NCBI RefSeq assembly: GCF_034808145.1 | Contig: NZ_JAXHGM010000002.1 | Span: forward strand, 124,001 to 188,000 | Length of the DNA: 64,000 nucleotides | Direction: 5' to 3' | DNA from: Halorubellus sp034808145 | GTDB taxonomy: Archaea; Halobacteriota; Halobacteria; Halobacteriales; Natrialbaceae | Shown: in pieces, positions 9,059 to 17,498 of the stretch | Position numbering within the stretch: the stretch's first letter is position 1 | How the letters are laid out: each line of letters begins with the position of its first letter | The notes under the pieces: model-generated | Told to the model about the DNA's origin: nothing | Databases searched by the model: none | Seen by the model: the letters and a program-made list of their open reading frames with translations, nothing else | Position numbers and translations under genes: made by a program

Positions 9059-9991
9059 ATGGCAGTGAAAGGTAGTGCGTTCACCAAGGCGGCGGCCGTG
9101 GGCGTCGCGGTACTCGTCGTGCTCGCGATAGTCGGTGCCGCCACCGCGTACAGGCAGGTCCCCGAAGGGCATCAGGGCGTCGAGAAGGAGTGGGGTGCCG
9201 TCTCCGGGAACACCCTCGAATCCGGCGCGCACTGGAAGGTCCCCGTGATGGAGAGCGTGCAGGCGGTGGAGGTACGGCCGCGGACGTACACGATGAGCGC
9301 CACCGAAGGGGAAGGCGAGAAAGCCCGCGGTGACGCCATCGACGTGAAGACGGTCAACGGCTCCACCGTCGGCGTCGACCTGACCGTCCGGTACCGCATC
9401 AAGGCCGACGAAGCGGACAGCTTCGTCGAGGACTGGAACGACGAGACGCAGATGGAGCAGCGCCTCATCCGCCCGACCATCCGCACGGTGCTCCGGGACG
9501 AGGCGTCGAGCCTCCAGACGACGGGTGACGACGCGATCTACACGCAGCAGGGCCGCGAAGCCCTCGAAACCGCCGCGCTCGAAGCGCTCGGCTCCGAGTT
9601 CGAGGACGAACCGGTCGTGCTCGAAGCAGTCCAGATTCGGAACATCGACCTGCCCGAGCAGATCGATCAGGCGCTCGACGAGAAGGAGCGCGCGAAACAG
9701 CAGGTCGAGGTCGAGAAGGAGAAGGTCAAGCAGGAGGAGGCCAAGAAGGAGCAGGAGATCGTTCGCGCGGAGGCGGACGCGGAAGCGATCGATATCCGCG
9801 GGCAAGCCCTCGACAACAACCCGATCGTCCTCGAACAGCAGTACATCGAGGCGCTCGAGAACGGGAACACGATCTACGTGCCGATGGGCGAGGACGGCGG
9901 CGTGACGCTCACTCGCGAGACCGGAAACGGGTCGGCGACGAACTCGACGAACAGCACGTCGACGAACAGCACTGCGACGGTGTTGCCGTAG
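9059..9991 (+). CDS. SPFH/Band 7 (prohibitin-like) membrane protein
   Basis: Membrane-anchored scaffold protein of the stomatin/prohibitin superfamily, a family that forms large ring or cage assemblies and often partners membrane proteases. One N-terminal transmembrane helix (about residues 10-30) is followed by a Band 7 domain (VPEGHQGVEKEWGAV ... VRNIDLPEQID-like core) and a Lys/Glu-rich coiled coil (KERAKQQVEVEKEKVKQEE). The C-terminal tail is rich in Asn-Ser/Thr (NSTNSTST), which looks like possible N-glycosylation sites but could be a flexible linker. A small membrane protein gene follows after 13 bp, so the two probably form an operon. Start chosen at 9059 from the TATA position; 9041 is an alternative. 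Confidence 0.88.
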   Translation: MAVKGSAFTKAAAVGVAVLVVLAIVGAATAYRQVPEGHQGVEKEWGAVSGNTLESGAHWKVPVMESVQAVEVRPRTYTMSATEGEGEKARGDAIDVKTVNGSTVGVDLTVRYRIKADEADSFVEDWNDETQMEQRLIRPTIRTVLRDEASSLQTTGDDAIYTQQGREALETAALEALGSEFEDEPVVLEAVQIRNIDLPEQIDQALDEKERAKQQVEVEKEKVKQEEAKKEQEIVRAEADAEAIDIRGQALDNNPIVLEQQYIEALENGNTIYVPMGEDGGVTLTRETGNGSATNSTNSTSTNSTATVLP

Positions 9992-10004
9992 GGAGTCAGT
10001 ACCG

Positions 10005-10205
10005 ATGGTCGCGAAACTCGTGCTCGTCCTGCTCGTGCTCGCGGTCCTCGTCTCGCTCACGACGCTCGCCGCGTTCTGGTACTTCAACCAGGAATCCGAG
10101 CGCGAGCACGAACGGGAGTTGCGGGAGATGGAGCAGACCGACGAGATACTCGACGCGATGGACGACTCCATCGACCGCGAACTGGAGCGAGAGCGCGACG
10201 AGTAG
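10005..10205 (+). CDS. Small single-helix membrane protein with charged tail
   Basis: A 66-residue protein: one strongly hydrophobic N-terminal helix (about residues 3-27, VLLVLAVLVSLTTLAAFWYF), then a highly charged, probably helical tail rich in Glu and Arg (ESEREHERELREMEQ). It begins 13 bp after the SPFH gene on the same strand, which suggests it is a partner or regulator of the SPFH assembly. No family recognised. Confidence 0.72.
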   Translation: MVAKLVLVLLVLAVLVSLTTLAAFWYFNQESEREHERELREMEQTDEILDAMDDSIDRELERERDE

Positions 10206-10319
10206 CTCCGGCGGCGAGTCGGTCGGGACCGGGTGGCGAACGAAGTAGATTTGTCCGTCCGTGCGTATCGTTCACGTCAACGCGTGAATCACCTCGCTCC
10301 CGTACCAGACACCGACCCG

Positions 10320-10634
10320 ATGGACGCCGACGTCGACCGCTACCTCCTCCCGCAGCACGCGCACCTCGTCGTCTACGAGCGCGAGGCGGGCGACGCCGCC
10401 GACCGCGACGACGGGACCGGGAGCGACGCGGGGACTGGAGCGAGCCAGCTCGTCACCGTCTACGACTGCGGCGCGGCACAGAAACCGCCGTCGGCGCAAC
10501 TGCTCGGCGAGCTCGGGAGCGTGCGTGCGGCCTGCGAGACCACCGAGAACCCGACCGGGTACGTCGTCAGCATGCGCGAACCGAGCGTGCTCGTCGACGA
10601 GGGCGACGGGCACTACGTCGTGCGAGCGCGGTGA
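10320..10634 (+). CDS. Hypothetical acidic protein
   Basis: 104 residues from the ATG at 10320. Not recognised. The N terminus (MDADVDRYLLPQHAHLVVYE) and C terminus (YVVSMREPSVLVDEGDGHYVV) look like two small folded strands-and-helix segments, separated by a low-complexity Asp/Gly/Thr linker. The single cysteines in VYDCGAA and RAACETT give no clear metal site. It is a plausible small haloarchaeal conserved protein; the longer open frame upstream (from 10233) lacks acidic composition and is left out. Confidence 0.55.
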   Translation: MDADVDRYLLPQHAHLVVYEREAGDAADRDDGTGSDAGTGASQLVTVYDCGAAQKPPSAQLLGELGSVRAACETTENPTGYVVSMREPSVLVDEGDGHYVVRAR

Positions 10635-10734
10635 CTGGGAGAGTTGGGACGTCGTGCGAGCGCGGTGACCGGGAGCGGGCGCGTCGTGCGGTGACGACAG
10701 CGGCCGACGGTGCGCCGAGTGGGAGGGGGTGGCG

Positions 10735-10962
10735 TCAGCGGCCGGCGATGAGGGTGCGGAGGCGGCGTTCGCCTTTCGCGGTGATGCTGTAGAGGCCGGC
10801 GGTGCGCGAGCGAACGCAGCCGTCGACCTCGAGCTCGTGACACACCTGGTCGACGAGCCGCGGGTCGCCGTCGACGCGTTCGGTGAGCTCGCTCACGTGC
10901 AGGGTCGGGTTCGCGTCGAGCGCGGTCAGAACGGTCGTCTCCGGTGGGTCGTCCGCGTGCAT
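10735..10962 (-). CDS. Winged helix-turn-helix protein
   Basis: A 75-residue protein that is essentially one winged HTH domain: TVLTALDANPTLHVSELTER (helices 1-2), the recognition-helix region RLVDQVCHELEVDGCV, and the wing GLYSITAKGERRLRTL. Such stand-alone domains in haloarchaea are usually transcription regulators; no ligand domain is present. It faces away from the neighbouring lipoprotein gene (11152), so the 190-bp divergent spacer could hold its operator, though I see no clear palindrome there. Confidence 0.75.
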   Translation of the reverse strand: MHADDPPETTVLTALDANPTLHVSELTERVDGDPRLVDQVCHELEVDGCVRSRTAGLYSITAKGERRLRTLIAGR

Positions 10963-11151
10963 CGGTCGGGGTTTGGTCGACGCCCCTCATGAACGTCTCT
11001 AGGAGCTGTACGTATCGGTACGCAGCCCTCTATCGCCGCGGGGAGGCGTCCGGACGGTCGCGTTCGAGGATGCTGCGACCGCGGACGGGAACGTGTCGCC
11101 CTGTCGAGCGGACCGGATTGACTTTGTACCGACACGTCGAAGGGGCGAGTG

Positions 11152-13392
11152 ATGACGCGACGGTTGGTCCCCGTCCTCGTCGTCGCCCTCGTTGTGCTCG
11201 CGGGCTGTACCGCGCCGGGCACGCAACCCACCGGCACCGAGGCGACCGCGAACGGGACGACAGCGCGAGGTACCGCTCCGACGACTAGCGACGCCACGAC
11301 GACCGACGGCGTGAACGAGACGGCGACACTCGAATCCGGGCCGACGCCGCCGGGTGTCGCCGCGAGCGCGAACGGGTCCGGCGTCGTCGTGAACGCCAGC
11401 GCGCTCATCGGCGCCCACGAGCGCGTGCTCCGCGCCGACGGCTTCCGGGCGACTCAGCGCTCGCGAGTCGGGTACGGCGACGAACGGCTGCGGAACACGA
11501 CCTCGGTCGTCGTCGCTGGCCCGTCGCTGACGCGGTACCGTTCCCGATCGACGGTCGAACACGGGAACCGCACGGTCGCGTACGACGTCTGGCAGAACGA
11601 GTCCACGACGCTCCTCCGGACGACCGTCGACGGCGATACGAACTACCAGACCGTCGGCGGCCAGTTCGAAGCGAGTGGGATCACGGGCGGCGCCATCCTC
11701 GAGGGAGTGCTCGCGGAACTGCACTTCTCGGTCGCGAACGTCACGACCGAGGACGGCCGTCGCGTGTTCACGCTCGCCGGGTCGAGGACCGCCCCCGGCG
11801 AGCCGAACGCGTCCACGACGGCGAACGGGACGTACACCGCGCGCGTCGTCGTCGACGAACGCGGCGTCGTCTCCGCGTACCGCATCCGGCAGGACGTCGA
11901 CGAGCGCGACGTGACCCACGAGTGGACGCTCGACGCGCTCGGCGCGACCCCGACGCGCCCGGACTGGACGGCGAACGTCTCCGACGCGGCGCGCCGGAAC
12001 GTCAGCGTGGACGCGAACGTGCGACACGACGTCTACCCGAACCCGAACGGGACGGGGCACGTCGAGGAACACGGCGTCCTCGCGGTCTCGAACGACGGCC
12101 CGGACGCGCTGCCGGCGTCGACGACGGTCGCCATCACGAGCAACGGCACGACCTACGAGACCATCGCCGGACGCGAACTCGCGGCCGGCGAGACCCTGTA
12201 CTTCGTGCGCGACGACGGCGGACTCGCGGTCTTCGCGAACGAGAGCGCGGTCGACGACCCGCCGAACTTCGCGAACGAGGTCTCGGTCACCGTCAGCGCG
12301 AACGACACGAACTACCTCGATATCGCGTCGAGTTACAGCTACGAGCGCGCCAGCGGTGACGACGGACCCGACGACGAGATGACCGCGAACGCGACGCGGT
12401 ACGCGCCCGGCGTGACGAGCGACGGCGTCGTGTACGCCGAGCGTCTCGTCGACGCGCACGTCGAATCGCTCGTCGAGTCCGGGTTCGAGGTCCGCGGGTC
12501 GAGCGTCGACGTGTTCCGCGAGAACGGGACGACGACCAGTCGGTCCCGTTCTCGCCGGACGGTCGTCGCGTCCACGAACCGGACGCGCGTCCTGGAACGC
12601 GTCGAGCACGACGACGGTCGCGTCGTCGAATCCTGGAAGCGCGGCCGGCATCGCGTGACGCGCGTCGAGGGGACGGAGACGCTGTACCGGCCGCGGTCGA
12701 CCATCGATCCGGCGTCGTCGCTCGCGGTGCCAGTGTCCGCGATGCGCGCACTGGAGGCCGGCGAGTTCGAGGTCGCGAACGTCACCGAGCGCGACGGGAC
12801 GACGTTCGCGACGCTCACGGCCGACCGGGCGGAACCGCCGCACGACGGTATCGACGTCGAGTCCTTCGACGCGCGCGTCGTCGTCGACGAGACCGGACGC
12901 ATCCACGCGTTCCGCGCGAACGCGACGTACGTCGACGTCGAGGACGGCAACGCGTGGGGCGGCTCGTCGACGTTCGAACTCGTCAGCGTGGGCGAGGGAC
13001 CGCCCGCTCGTCCGTCGTGGGTCGACGACGTGCCGGAGAACGCTCGACGCGACGTGGACGCGTACGCCGACGTCCGGAACCGTTCGCGCGTCGAACTCGC
13101 CGCGCACGGCGAACACCCGGTTCCGGCGGGGACCACGGTCGTCCTGATGGTCGACGGCGAACGCCACGAGACGACGCTCGACGCCGCGCTCGAACCGGAG
13201 GCGACGCGGTACCTCTACGTCGTCGACGGCGACCTCCGGACCGCGGACGAGCGCGCGGACGCGGTCGGCCGACGTCTCGTCGACCCATCCTCGATCCGCA
13301 TCGTCACGCCGGACGGCGTGCTCCTGGCTGACGACGACCTCCACCTGCCGGCCGGGAACGCGTCGGCGGTGCTCGAACCGACCGCTTACTGA
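11152..13392 (+). CDS. Large secreted lipoprotein with internal duplication
   Basis: A 746-residue exported protein with a lipobox (VVLAGC) after a hydrophobic signal, so the cysteine near residue 20 would carry the lipid anchor. A Thr/Gly-rich linker and many N-x-T/S sequons follow, suggesting heavy N-glycosylation outside the cell. The mature part is two related halves: ALIGAHERVLRADGF (near 85) matches RLVDAHVESLVESGF (near 435), YTARVVVDERGVVSAYRI matches FDARVVVDETGRIHAFRA, and PTRPDWTANVSDAARRNVSV matches PARPSWVDDVPENARRDVDA. Function unknown. The frame allows a GTG one codon earlier (11149). Confidence 0.85.
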   Translation: MTRRLVPVLVVALVVLAGCTAPGTQPTGTEATANGTTARGTAPTTSDATTTDGVNETATLESGPTPPGVAASANGSGVVVNASALIGAHERVLRADGFRATQRSRVGYGDERLRNTTSVVVAGPSLTRYRSRSTVEHGNRTVAYDVWQNESTTLLRTTVDGDTNYQTVGGQFEASGITGGAILEGVLAELHFSVANVTTEDGRRVFTLAGSRTAPGEPNASTTANGTYTARVVVDERGVVSAYRIRQDVDERDVTHEWTLDALGATPTRPDWTANVSDAARRNVSVDANVRHDVYPNPNGTGHVEEHGVLAVSNDGPDALPASTTVAITSNGTTYETIAGRELAAGETLYFVRDDGGLAVFANESAVDDPPNFANEVSVTVSANDTNYLDIASSYSYERASGDDGPDDEMTANATRYAPGVTSDGVVYAERLVDAHVESLVESGFEVRGSSVDVFRENGTTTSRSRSRRTVVASTNRTRVLERVEHDDGRVVESWKRGRHRVTRVEGTETLYRPRSTIDPASSLAVPVSAMRALEAGEFEVANVTERDGTTFATLTADRAEPPHDGIDVESFDARVVVDETGRIHAFRANATYVDVEDGNAWGGSSTFELVSVGEGPPARPSWVDDVPENARRDVDAYADVRNRSRVELAAHGEHPVPAGTTVVLMVDGERHETTLDAALEPEATRYLYVVDGDLRTADERADAVGRRLVDPSSIRIVTPDGVLLADDDLHLPAGNASAVLEPTAY

Positions 13393-13426
13393 CGGTCACG
13401 CGGCCGTCGATCGTCGACCTCGTGGC

Positions 13427-13506
13427 CGTTCGGTCGACGTCGCAGTCGTTCGGTCGACGCCGCAGTCGTTCGGTCGGCGTCGCGGTCGCTCGCCGGTCGA
13501 TGTCGC
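13427..13506 (+). repeat. 20-bp tandem repeat (about four copies)
   Basis: The unit CGTTCGGTCGACGTCGCAGT recurs with period 20 at 13427, 13447 and 13467, with a more diverged copy at 13487. It lies in the 350-bp gene-free stretch (13393-13745) between the lipoprotein and the HTH-10 regulator. I see no gene in this stretch. Confidence 0.7.
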
Positions 13507-13520
13507 GACGAAAGAAGGGC

Positions 13521-13545
13521 CACGCCCCCTGGGCAGGGGGGCGTT
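13521..13545 (+). other. GC-rich hairpin in the 13.4-13.7 kb intergenic region
   Basis: An imperfect inverted repeat with C-rich and G-rich arms (ACGCCCCCT ... AGGGGGGCGT, one bulge) around a GGGC loop. It is about 130 bp after the lipoprotein stop and is followed by a G-run and a TTTT. It could be a processing or termination hairpin. Confidence 0.4.
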
Positions 13546-13745
13546 CGCGTAGCAGGGGGTTTTGGGCGTCGGGAGACGACAGGCGATGGTGGACGCGAGT
13601 GGGCTGCTCGCGGCCGGTAGTCAGAGGTGTTCCCGACGCCTTCCCGTAGTCACTCGCGGAGCGTAACGCTGTTGCGCCGGATGCGAGGGTCTCTTAAGTG
13701 CCTGGTTCGGTGGAGTTTAGTCCTCGGCCACGGACCATAGGGGGT

Positions 13746-14408
13746 ATGCGGTACGTCACTGCGGTGTACTATCCGGAGTCCGGGGAGGCGTTCCAGGGAT
13801 GGGGGCAGGCGCTCGCTGACGCCGAGGGCGTCACTCGCGAGTACATCCACCGCGTGGAACTCCACGACGACGAGACGGTCGCGGAACTCGTCTCGGTGCG
13901 GGGGGATGCGGTCGCTGCGGCGTCCGCGCTCCGGGAGTGCCCGAGCGTTCACGATGCGGCCGTCCAAGACCCGCGGGACGGTGCGGCGCTCGCGTACGTC
14001 CATCACGAGACGAACCGGAAGGCGGCGGCGATGCTGCGGGCGCGCCGACAGACGCGCGTCGTCATGGACCACCCCATCGTCGTCCGAGAGTCGGGCGCGT
14101 TCGAGGTGACGTACCTCGGGACGGACGCGGCGTTCGCGGAGACGTTCGGCGAGGTCCCCGACTTCGAGGTGTCGTTCGACGTCCTCGAGACCGGCGAGTA
14201 CACGCCGTGTCGACGGGACGCGTTCGACTGCCTCACGGACCGCCAGGAGGACGTCGTCGCCGCCGCGGTCGAACTCGGGTACTATCGGAACCCGCGCGAG
14301 GCCACCCAGGAGGACGTCGCGGACCACATCGGGTGCTCGCCGGGGAACGTCGGCGAACACCTCCGGAAGGCCGAGGAACGCGTGTTCTCGCAGTTCCATA
14401 CGGACTGA
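13746..14408 (+). CDS. HTH-10 (Bat-type) transcription regulator
   Basis: Predicted DNA-binding regulator of the haloarchaeal bacterio-opsin activator (Bat) family. The C-terminal HTH-10 domain is clear: LTDRQEDVVAAAVELGYY, NPREATQEDVADHIG and CSPGNVGEHLRKAEERVF. The N-terminal 150 residues are an effector-like domain of unknown ligand. 220 residues from the ATG at 13746; a GTTTAGT box about 27 bp upstream suggests a leaderless transcript. The stop codon lies inside the first copy of the 71-bp repeat array that follows. Confidence 0.85.
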   Translation: MRYVTAVYYPESGEAFQGWGQALADAEGVTREYIHRVELHDDETVAELVSVRGDAVAAASALRECPSVHDAAVQDPRDGAALAYVHHETNRKAAAMLRARRQTRVVMDHPIVVRESGAFEVTYLGTDAAFAETFGEVPDFEVSFDVLETGEYTPCRRDAFDCLTDRQEDVVAAAVELGYYRNPREATQEDVADHIGCSPGNVGEHLRKAEERVFSQFHTD

Positions 14409-14636
14409 CCGAGCGTCCGGCGGCCACCAGGCCGCCGGTTCTGCGGGACGGATCGAGTGGGTCTGGGGAGACGGACTGACCGAGCGTCCGGCGGCCTCCA
14501 GGCCGCCGGTTCTGCGGGATGGATCGAGAGGGTCTGGGGAGACGGACTGACCGAGCGTCCGGCGGCCTCCAGGCCGCCGGTTCTGCGAAGGGGATTATCC
14601 GAGCGGCCGGTGTGTGAGACCGCTGGTTCTGCGGGG
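14401..14636. repeat. 71-bp tandem repeats, each with a 10-bp-arm palindrome
   Basis: Copies begin at 14401, 14472 and 14543 (period exactly 71 bp; the third is cut after 45 bp), and a degenerate fourth follows at about 14599-14636. Each contains a near-perfect hairpin: CCGGCGGCCT, 2-bp loop, AGGCCGCCGG (9-bp arms in copy 1). The array fills the space between the convergent HTH-10 and cofG genes, so it may act as a bidirectional terminator or protein-binding array. The first 8 bp are the 3' end of the upstream coding sequence. It is too regular in period, and its copies too unlike spacers, for CRISPR. Confidence 0.85.
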
Positions 14637-14640
14637 CGTG

Positions 14641-15789
14641 TCAGGGTATGACGACGGCGTCGCCGTGGATGACGCGGCGGTATCGTCGGCCGGCGGGGCC
14701 GTCGCCGCGGAGGGCGTCGAGGACGGGGTCGTCGAGCCAGTCGTCGCCGGGGGCGGGGGTGCCGTCGAAGTCGTCGCGCCGGAACTCGGCGGGGAGGTAG
14801 CGTTCGTGGACGGGGAGGCGTTCGCGGAGCGGGACGCCGGCGTCGCGCGCGATGGCTTCGAGTTCGCGGAGCGCGGGCCAGGCGTACTCGGGGTTGATGT
14901 GGTCGTCGGTGACGGGGGAGACGCCGCCGAGGTCGTCGATGCCGCAGTCGACGAGGTCGCCGACGGGGGCGAGGTTCGGCGGGACCTGCACGGACACCTC
15001 GTCGGGGAGCACCCAGCGAGCCATCGCGGTGACTCTCCGCATCGTCTCGGCGTCGGGCGTCCCGCTCGACCAGCGGTCGTTCTCGACGACCGGTTGGACG
15101 ATGACCTCCTGGACGTGCCCGTGGCGTTCGTGCAACTCGCGGATGACGAGGAGGCTCTCCGCACGAGCCCGCCAGTCCTCGCCGACGCCGACGAGGATGC
15201 CGGTCGTGAACGGCACGCGGAGTTCGCCCGCGGTGTCGATCGTGTGCACGCGCTGGGCGGGCGTCTTCCGGCGCGGGCCGGCGTGCGCGTCGACGTCCGC
15301 GGTCGTCTCCAGCATCACGCCCATGCTGGCGTTGTACGGTGCGACGGCGGCCATCTCCTCGCGCGTCTGGTCGCCGGGGTTCGAGTGCGGGAGGACGCCC
15401 GCGTCGAGCGTGTGCTCGCAGACCGCGGCGAGGTACTCGTGGATGCCGTCGTAGCCCCACGCGTCGAGCTGGCGGTGGATATCGGTGTAGCGGTCGTCGG
15501 GGTCGTCGCCGAACGTGAACAGCGCCTCGGTACAGCCCGCGTCGCGGCCGCGGTCGAGGACCGCGTCGACGTCGTCGTCGTCCATGAGCGTCGCCTCCCC
15601 GGGCGGGTCGAAGAACGTGCAGTACGTGCACGTGTACCGGCACGCGGTCGTCAACGGCAGGAAGACGTTCCGCGCGAACGTCAACTCCGCGGCGGGGTCG
15701 ACGTCGCCGGGTGTCACCGCGAGTGCCGCGTCGACGTCGCTCTCGCTGACGGTCACGTCGACGTCGTACTCGTCGGCGCCCGGAAGCAT
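14641..15789 (-). CDS. cofG: F420 biosynthesis FO synthase subunit CofG
   Basis: Radical SAM enzyme that completes FO, the deazaflavin chromophore of coenzyme F420, from the CofH product. Motif TACRYTCTYC places the three cluster cysteines at 50, 54 and 57; SMGVMLETT, HTIDTAGELRVPFTTGILVG and VQEVIVQP are typical of CofG. 382 residues from the ATG at 15789. It lies downstream of cofC on the same strand with a 241-bp gap (15790-16030) in which I see no gene. The stop faces the palindromic repeat array. Confidence 0.94.
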   Translation of the reverse strand: MLPGADEYDVDVTVSESDVDAALAVTPGDVDPAAELTFARNVFLPLTTACRYTCTYCTFFDPPGEATLMDDDDVDAVLDRGRDAGCTEALFTFGDDPDDRYTDIHRQLDAWGYDGIHEYLAAVCEHTLDAGVLPHSNPGDQTREEMAAVAPYNASMGVMLETTADVDAHAGPRRKTPAQRVHTIDTAGELRVPFTTGILVGVGEDWRARAESLLVIRELHERHGHVQEVIVQPVVENDRWSSGTPDAETMRRVTAMARWVLPDEVSVQVPPNLAPVGDLVDCGIDDLGGVSPVTDDHINPEYAWPALRELEAIARDAGVPLRERLPVHERYLPAEFRRDDFDGTPAPGDDWLDDPVLDALRGDGPAGRRYRRVIHGDAVVIP

Positions 15790-16030
15790 ACCGCGTCCTC
15801 CGAGACGCGCGGCCAAAAGCGTGACTCACCGCGGCGACGCCTGCCGGCGCCCGCGGATGCGAACGGGGTCGGTTCGAGCGGCCGCTATCGAGCCCAGCGG
15901 TCGCGCGCGGTCGTCGTCACGAACGACCGCCCGAACCCGACCCATCGGGATGACGGGCCGGTGGACGGTCGTCGCGTCGGGAAGGCGACGGCGCGCGAGC
16001 GTCGACTCGGTCGGTGACTCCGCAGCCGAC

Positions 16031-16660
16031 TCACGTCTCGCGTCGAACCGCGTGTACCGCGCCGTCGCGCTCGGCGAGCGCGAACTCGCGGTCGCGCAGC
16101 CAGTCCGCCGCCGCGCCCGCGCCGTGGGCGAGCACCTCCGCGAGGTCACCGGGCTCGTCGACGTCCGTCGCGAGGCGATGCGAGTCCACGACCGACACCG
16201 TCGCGCCCGCGGCCGCGGCAGCCTCCTGATGGTCGACGAACGACGCGCCGTGGTAGTCCACGCGGAACGCCGGGCGGCGAGCGACGAGCGCGTTCGTCCC
16301 GACGCGCCGCCCCGGCGCCAGCACCACGTCCGCGTCGCTCGCGAACAACCGCCGAAGCGCCGTCGGCGTCGCCAACGCCAGGTCCGCCATCACGACCGCC
16401 ACCGGCTCCGCGCTCGACGCCAGCACGTCGTTCACCGCAGGCGTCAACGCGCGCTCGTCGACGACGACGTCGACGCCGACGTCCCGGTCGAGCGACGCCG
16501 TCGACAGCACCGACGGCTCCGGGACGCCGCGCGTCCGCGACAGCGCGTCGAGGACGTCGTCGAGCAGGACGCCGGCGAACTCGCGGCGCTCCGCGGGCGC
16601 GAGCACTTCAGAGAGACGCGTCTTCGGGTCCGTCGGCGAGAACGGAACGACGACCTCCAC
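16031..16660 (-). CDS. cofC: 2-phospho-L-lactate guanylyltransferase CofC
   Basis: Nucleotidyltransferase that activates 2-phospholactate (or a related phosphoacid) with GTP before transfer to FO in F420 synthesis. The N terminus EVVVPFSPTDPKTRLSEVL, the core PVAVVMADLALATPTALRRL and PGRRVGTNALVAR and FRVDYHGASFVDHQ match the family; HRLATDVDEPGDLAEVL is the usual C-terminal block. 209 residues from the GTG at 16660, 16 bp after the stop of the membrane-protein gene, so it sits in the cetZ operon. A longer frame upstream is the antisense of that gene and is not used. Confidence 0.92.
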   Translation of the reverse strand: MEVVVPFSPTDPKTRLSEVLAPAERREFAGVLLDDVLDALSRTRGVPEPSVLSTASLDRDVGVDVVVDERALTPAVNDVLASSAEPVAVVMADLALATPTALRRLFASDADVVLAPGRRVGTNALVARRPAFRVDYHGASFVDHQEAAAAAGATVSVVDSHRLATDVDEPGDLAEVLAHGAGAAADWLRDREFALAERDGAVHAVRRET

Positions 16661-16676
16661 GAGAAGACCCCCGGTG

Positions 16677-17498
16677 TCAGCCCAGGCGGCTGGTGTCCTG
16701 CTGATTCTGCCGGTACCAGTAGACGCCCCCACCGATGAGGAGGAGGACGACGACACCGACGCCAGCGTAGAGGAGCAACTGCTGGGTCTGCTGGCTGGAC
16801 TGCGCGGACTGCTCGGCGTCGTTCGCCTGCTCCTGCGCGTCCTCTGCGTTCGATACGGCCGCGTCGAAGTCCTCGTTCCGATAGAAGCGCTTCGCGTTCG
16901 TCAACGCGTTCTCCGCGTCGGAGACGTCACCGCCCGCCTCCTCCGCACTCGAGATGGCCTCCGTCGCGGACTCGATTGCCTCGCGCGCCTCCTGCGAGTC
17001 GGTCGTGTAGTGCGCGGTCGTCCACGTGTCGATGGTCGACGGCGCGCCGGTCGACCCGTCGCTCGTCACCGGCACCTGCGCGAGCTCCATCGCGAGGAAC
17101 GACGGCCGTGGCTCGTACGACCAGTTCCCGACCTCGGGCACCTCGCCCTCGACGGTCACGCGCACCTCGCTGATGGGCGACTCGACGTCCCGCTCGCTCA
17201 CGGTGACGTTCTGTCCGGTGCGAGTCACCTCCTCTGTCACGTCCCCGTCGACGCCGACGTACTCCACCGTCCAGAGCGGGTCCTCGACGAGTTCGGTCGA
17301 CGCGTTCAGCCGCCACTTGCTATTGTCCGAGTACAGGTCAGTGAGCGTCACCGACGCCTCGTACTGCGTGCCGGCCTCCGCCTCGCTCGGCACGTCCTCG
17401 GCGTCGACGCTGACCGCGGCCGCCGGAGCCGCGACCGAAAGTGCGAGAACCGCGACCAGGCAACACGCCAGCAGTCTAGAACAACGGATCGAGCTCAT
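16677..17498 (-). CDS. Secreted, C-terminally membrane-anchored protein
   Basis: 273 residues: an N-terminal signal peptide (LLACCLVAVLALSVAAPAAA), an extracellular beta-type domain of about 130 residues with N-x-S/T sites (NASTEL, NVTVSE, NWSYEP), an Ala/Glu-rich predicted coiled coil (EAREAIESATEAISSAEEA), and one transmembrane helix near the C terminus (LLLYAGVGVVVLLLIGGGVYW) with a short cytoplasmic tail. No domain recognised. Its start codon lies inside the 3' end of cetZ (23-bp overlap; ATG at 17507 is the alternative), and cofC starts 16 bp downstream, so the three are cotranscribed. From memory the same order occurs beside Haloferax cetZ1. Confidence 0.8.
   Translation of the reverse strand: MSSIRCSRLLACCLVAVLALSVAAPAAAVSVDAEDVPSEAEAGTQYEASVTLTDLYSDNSKWRLNASTELVEDPLWTVEYVGVDGDVTEEVTRTGQNVTVSERDVESPISEVRVTVEGEVPEVGNWSYEPRPSFLAMELAQVPVTSDGSTGAPSTIDTWTTAHYTTDSQEAREAIESATEAISSAEEAGGDVSDAENALTNAKRFYRNEDFDAAVSNAEDAQEQANDAEQSAQSSQQTQQLLLYAGVGVVVLLLIGGGVYWYRQNQQDTSRLG

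Noticed and set aside
10999..13344. 781-codon open frame on the minus strand through the lipoprotein gene
   Set aside because: Arg/Val/Asp-rich shadow; the plus strand carries a lipobox and internal repeats, and the minus frame has no recognisable motif.
14401..14636. CRISPR array
   Set aside because: Repeat and spacer cannot be told apart, the period is 71 bp of near-identical sequence, and there are no cas genes.
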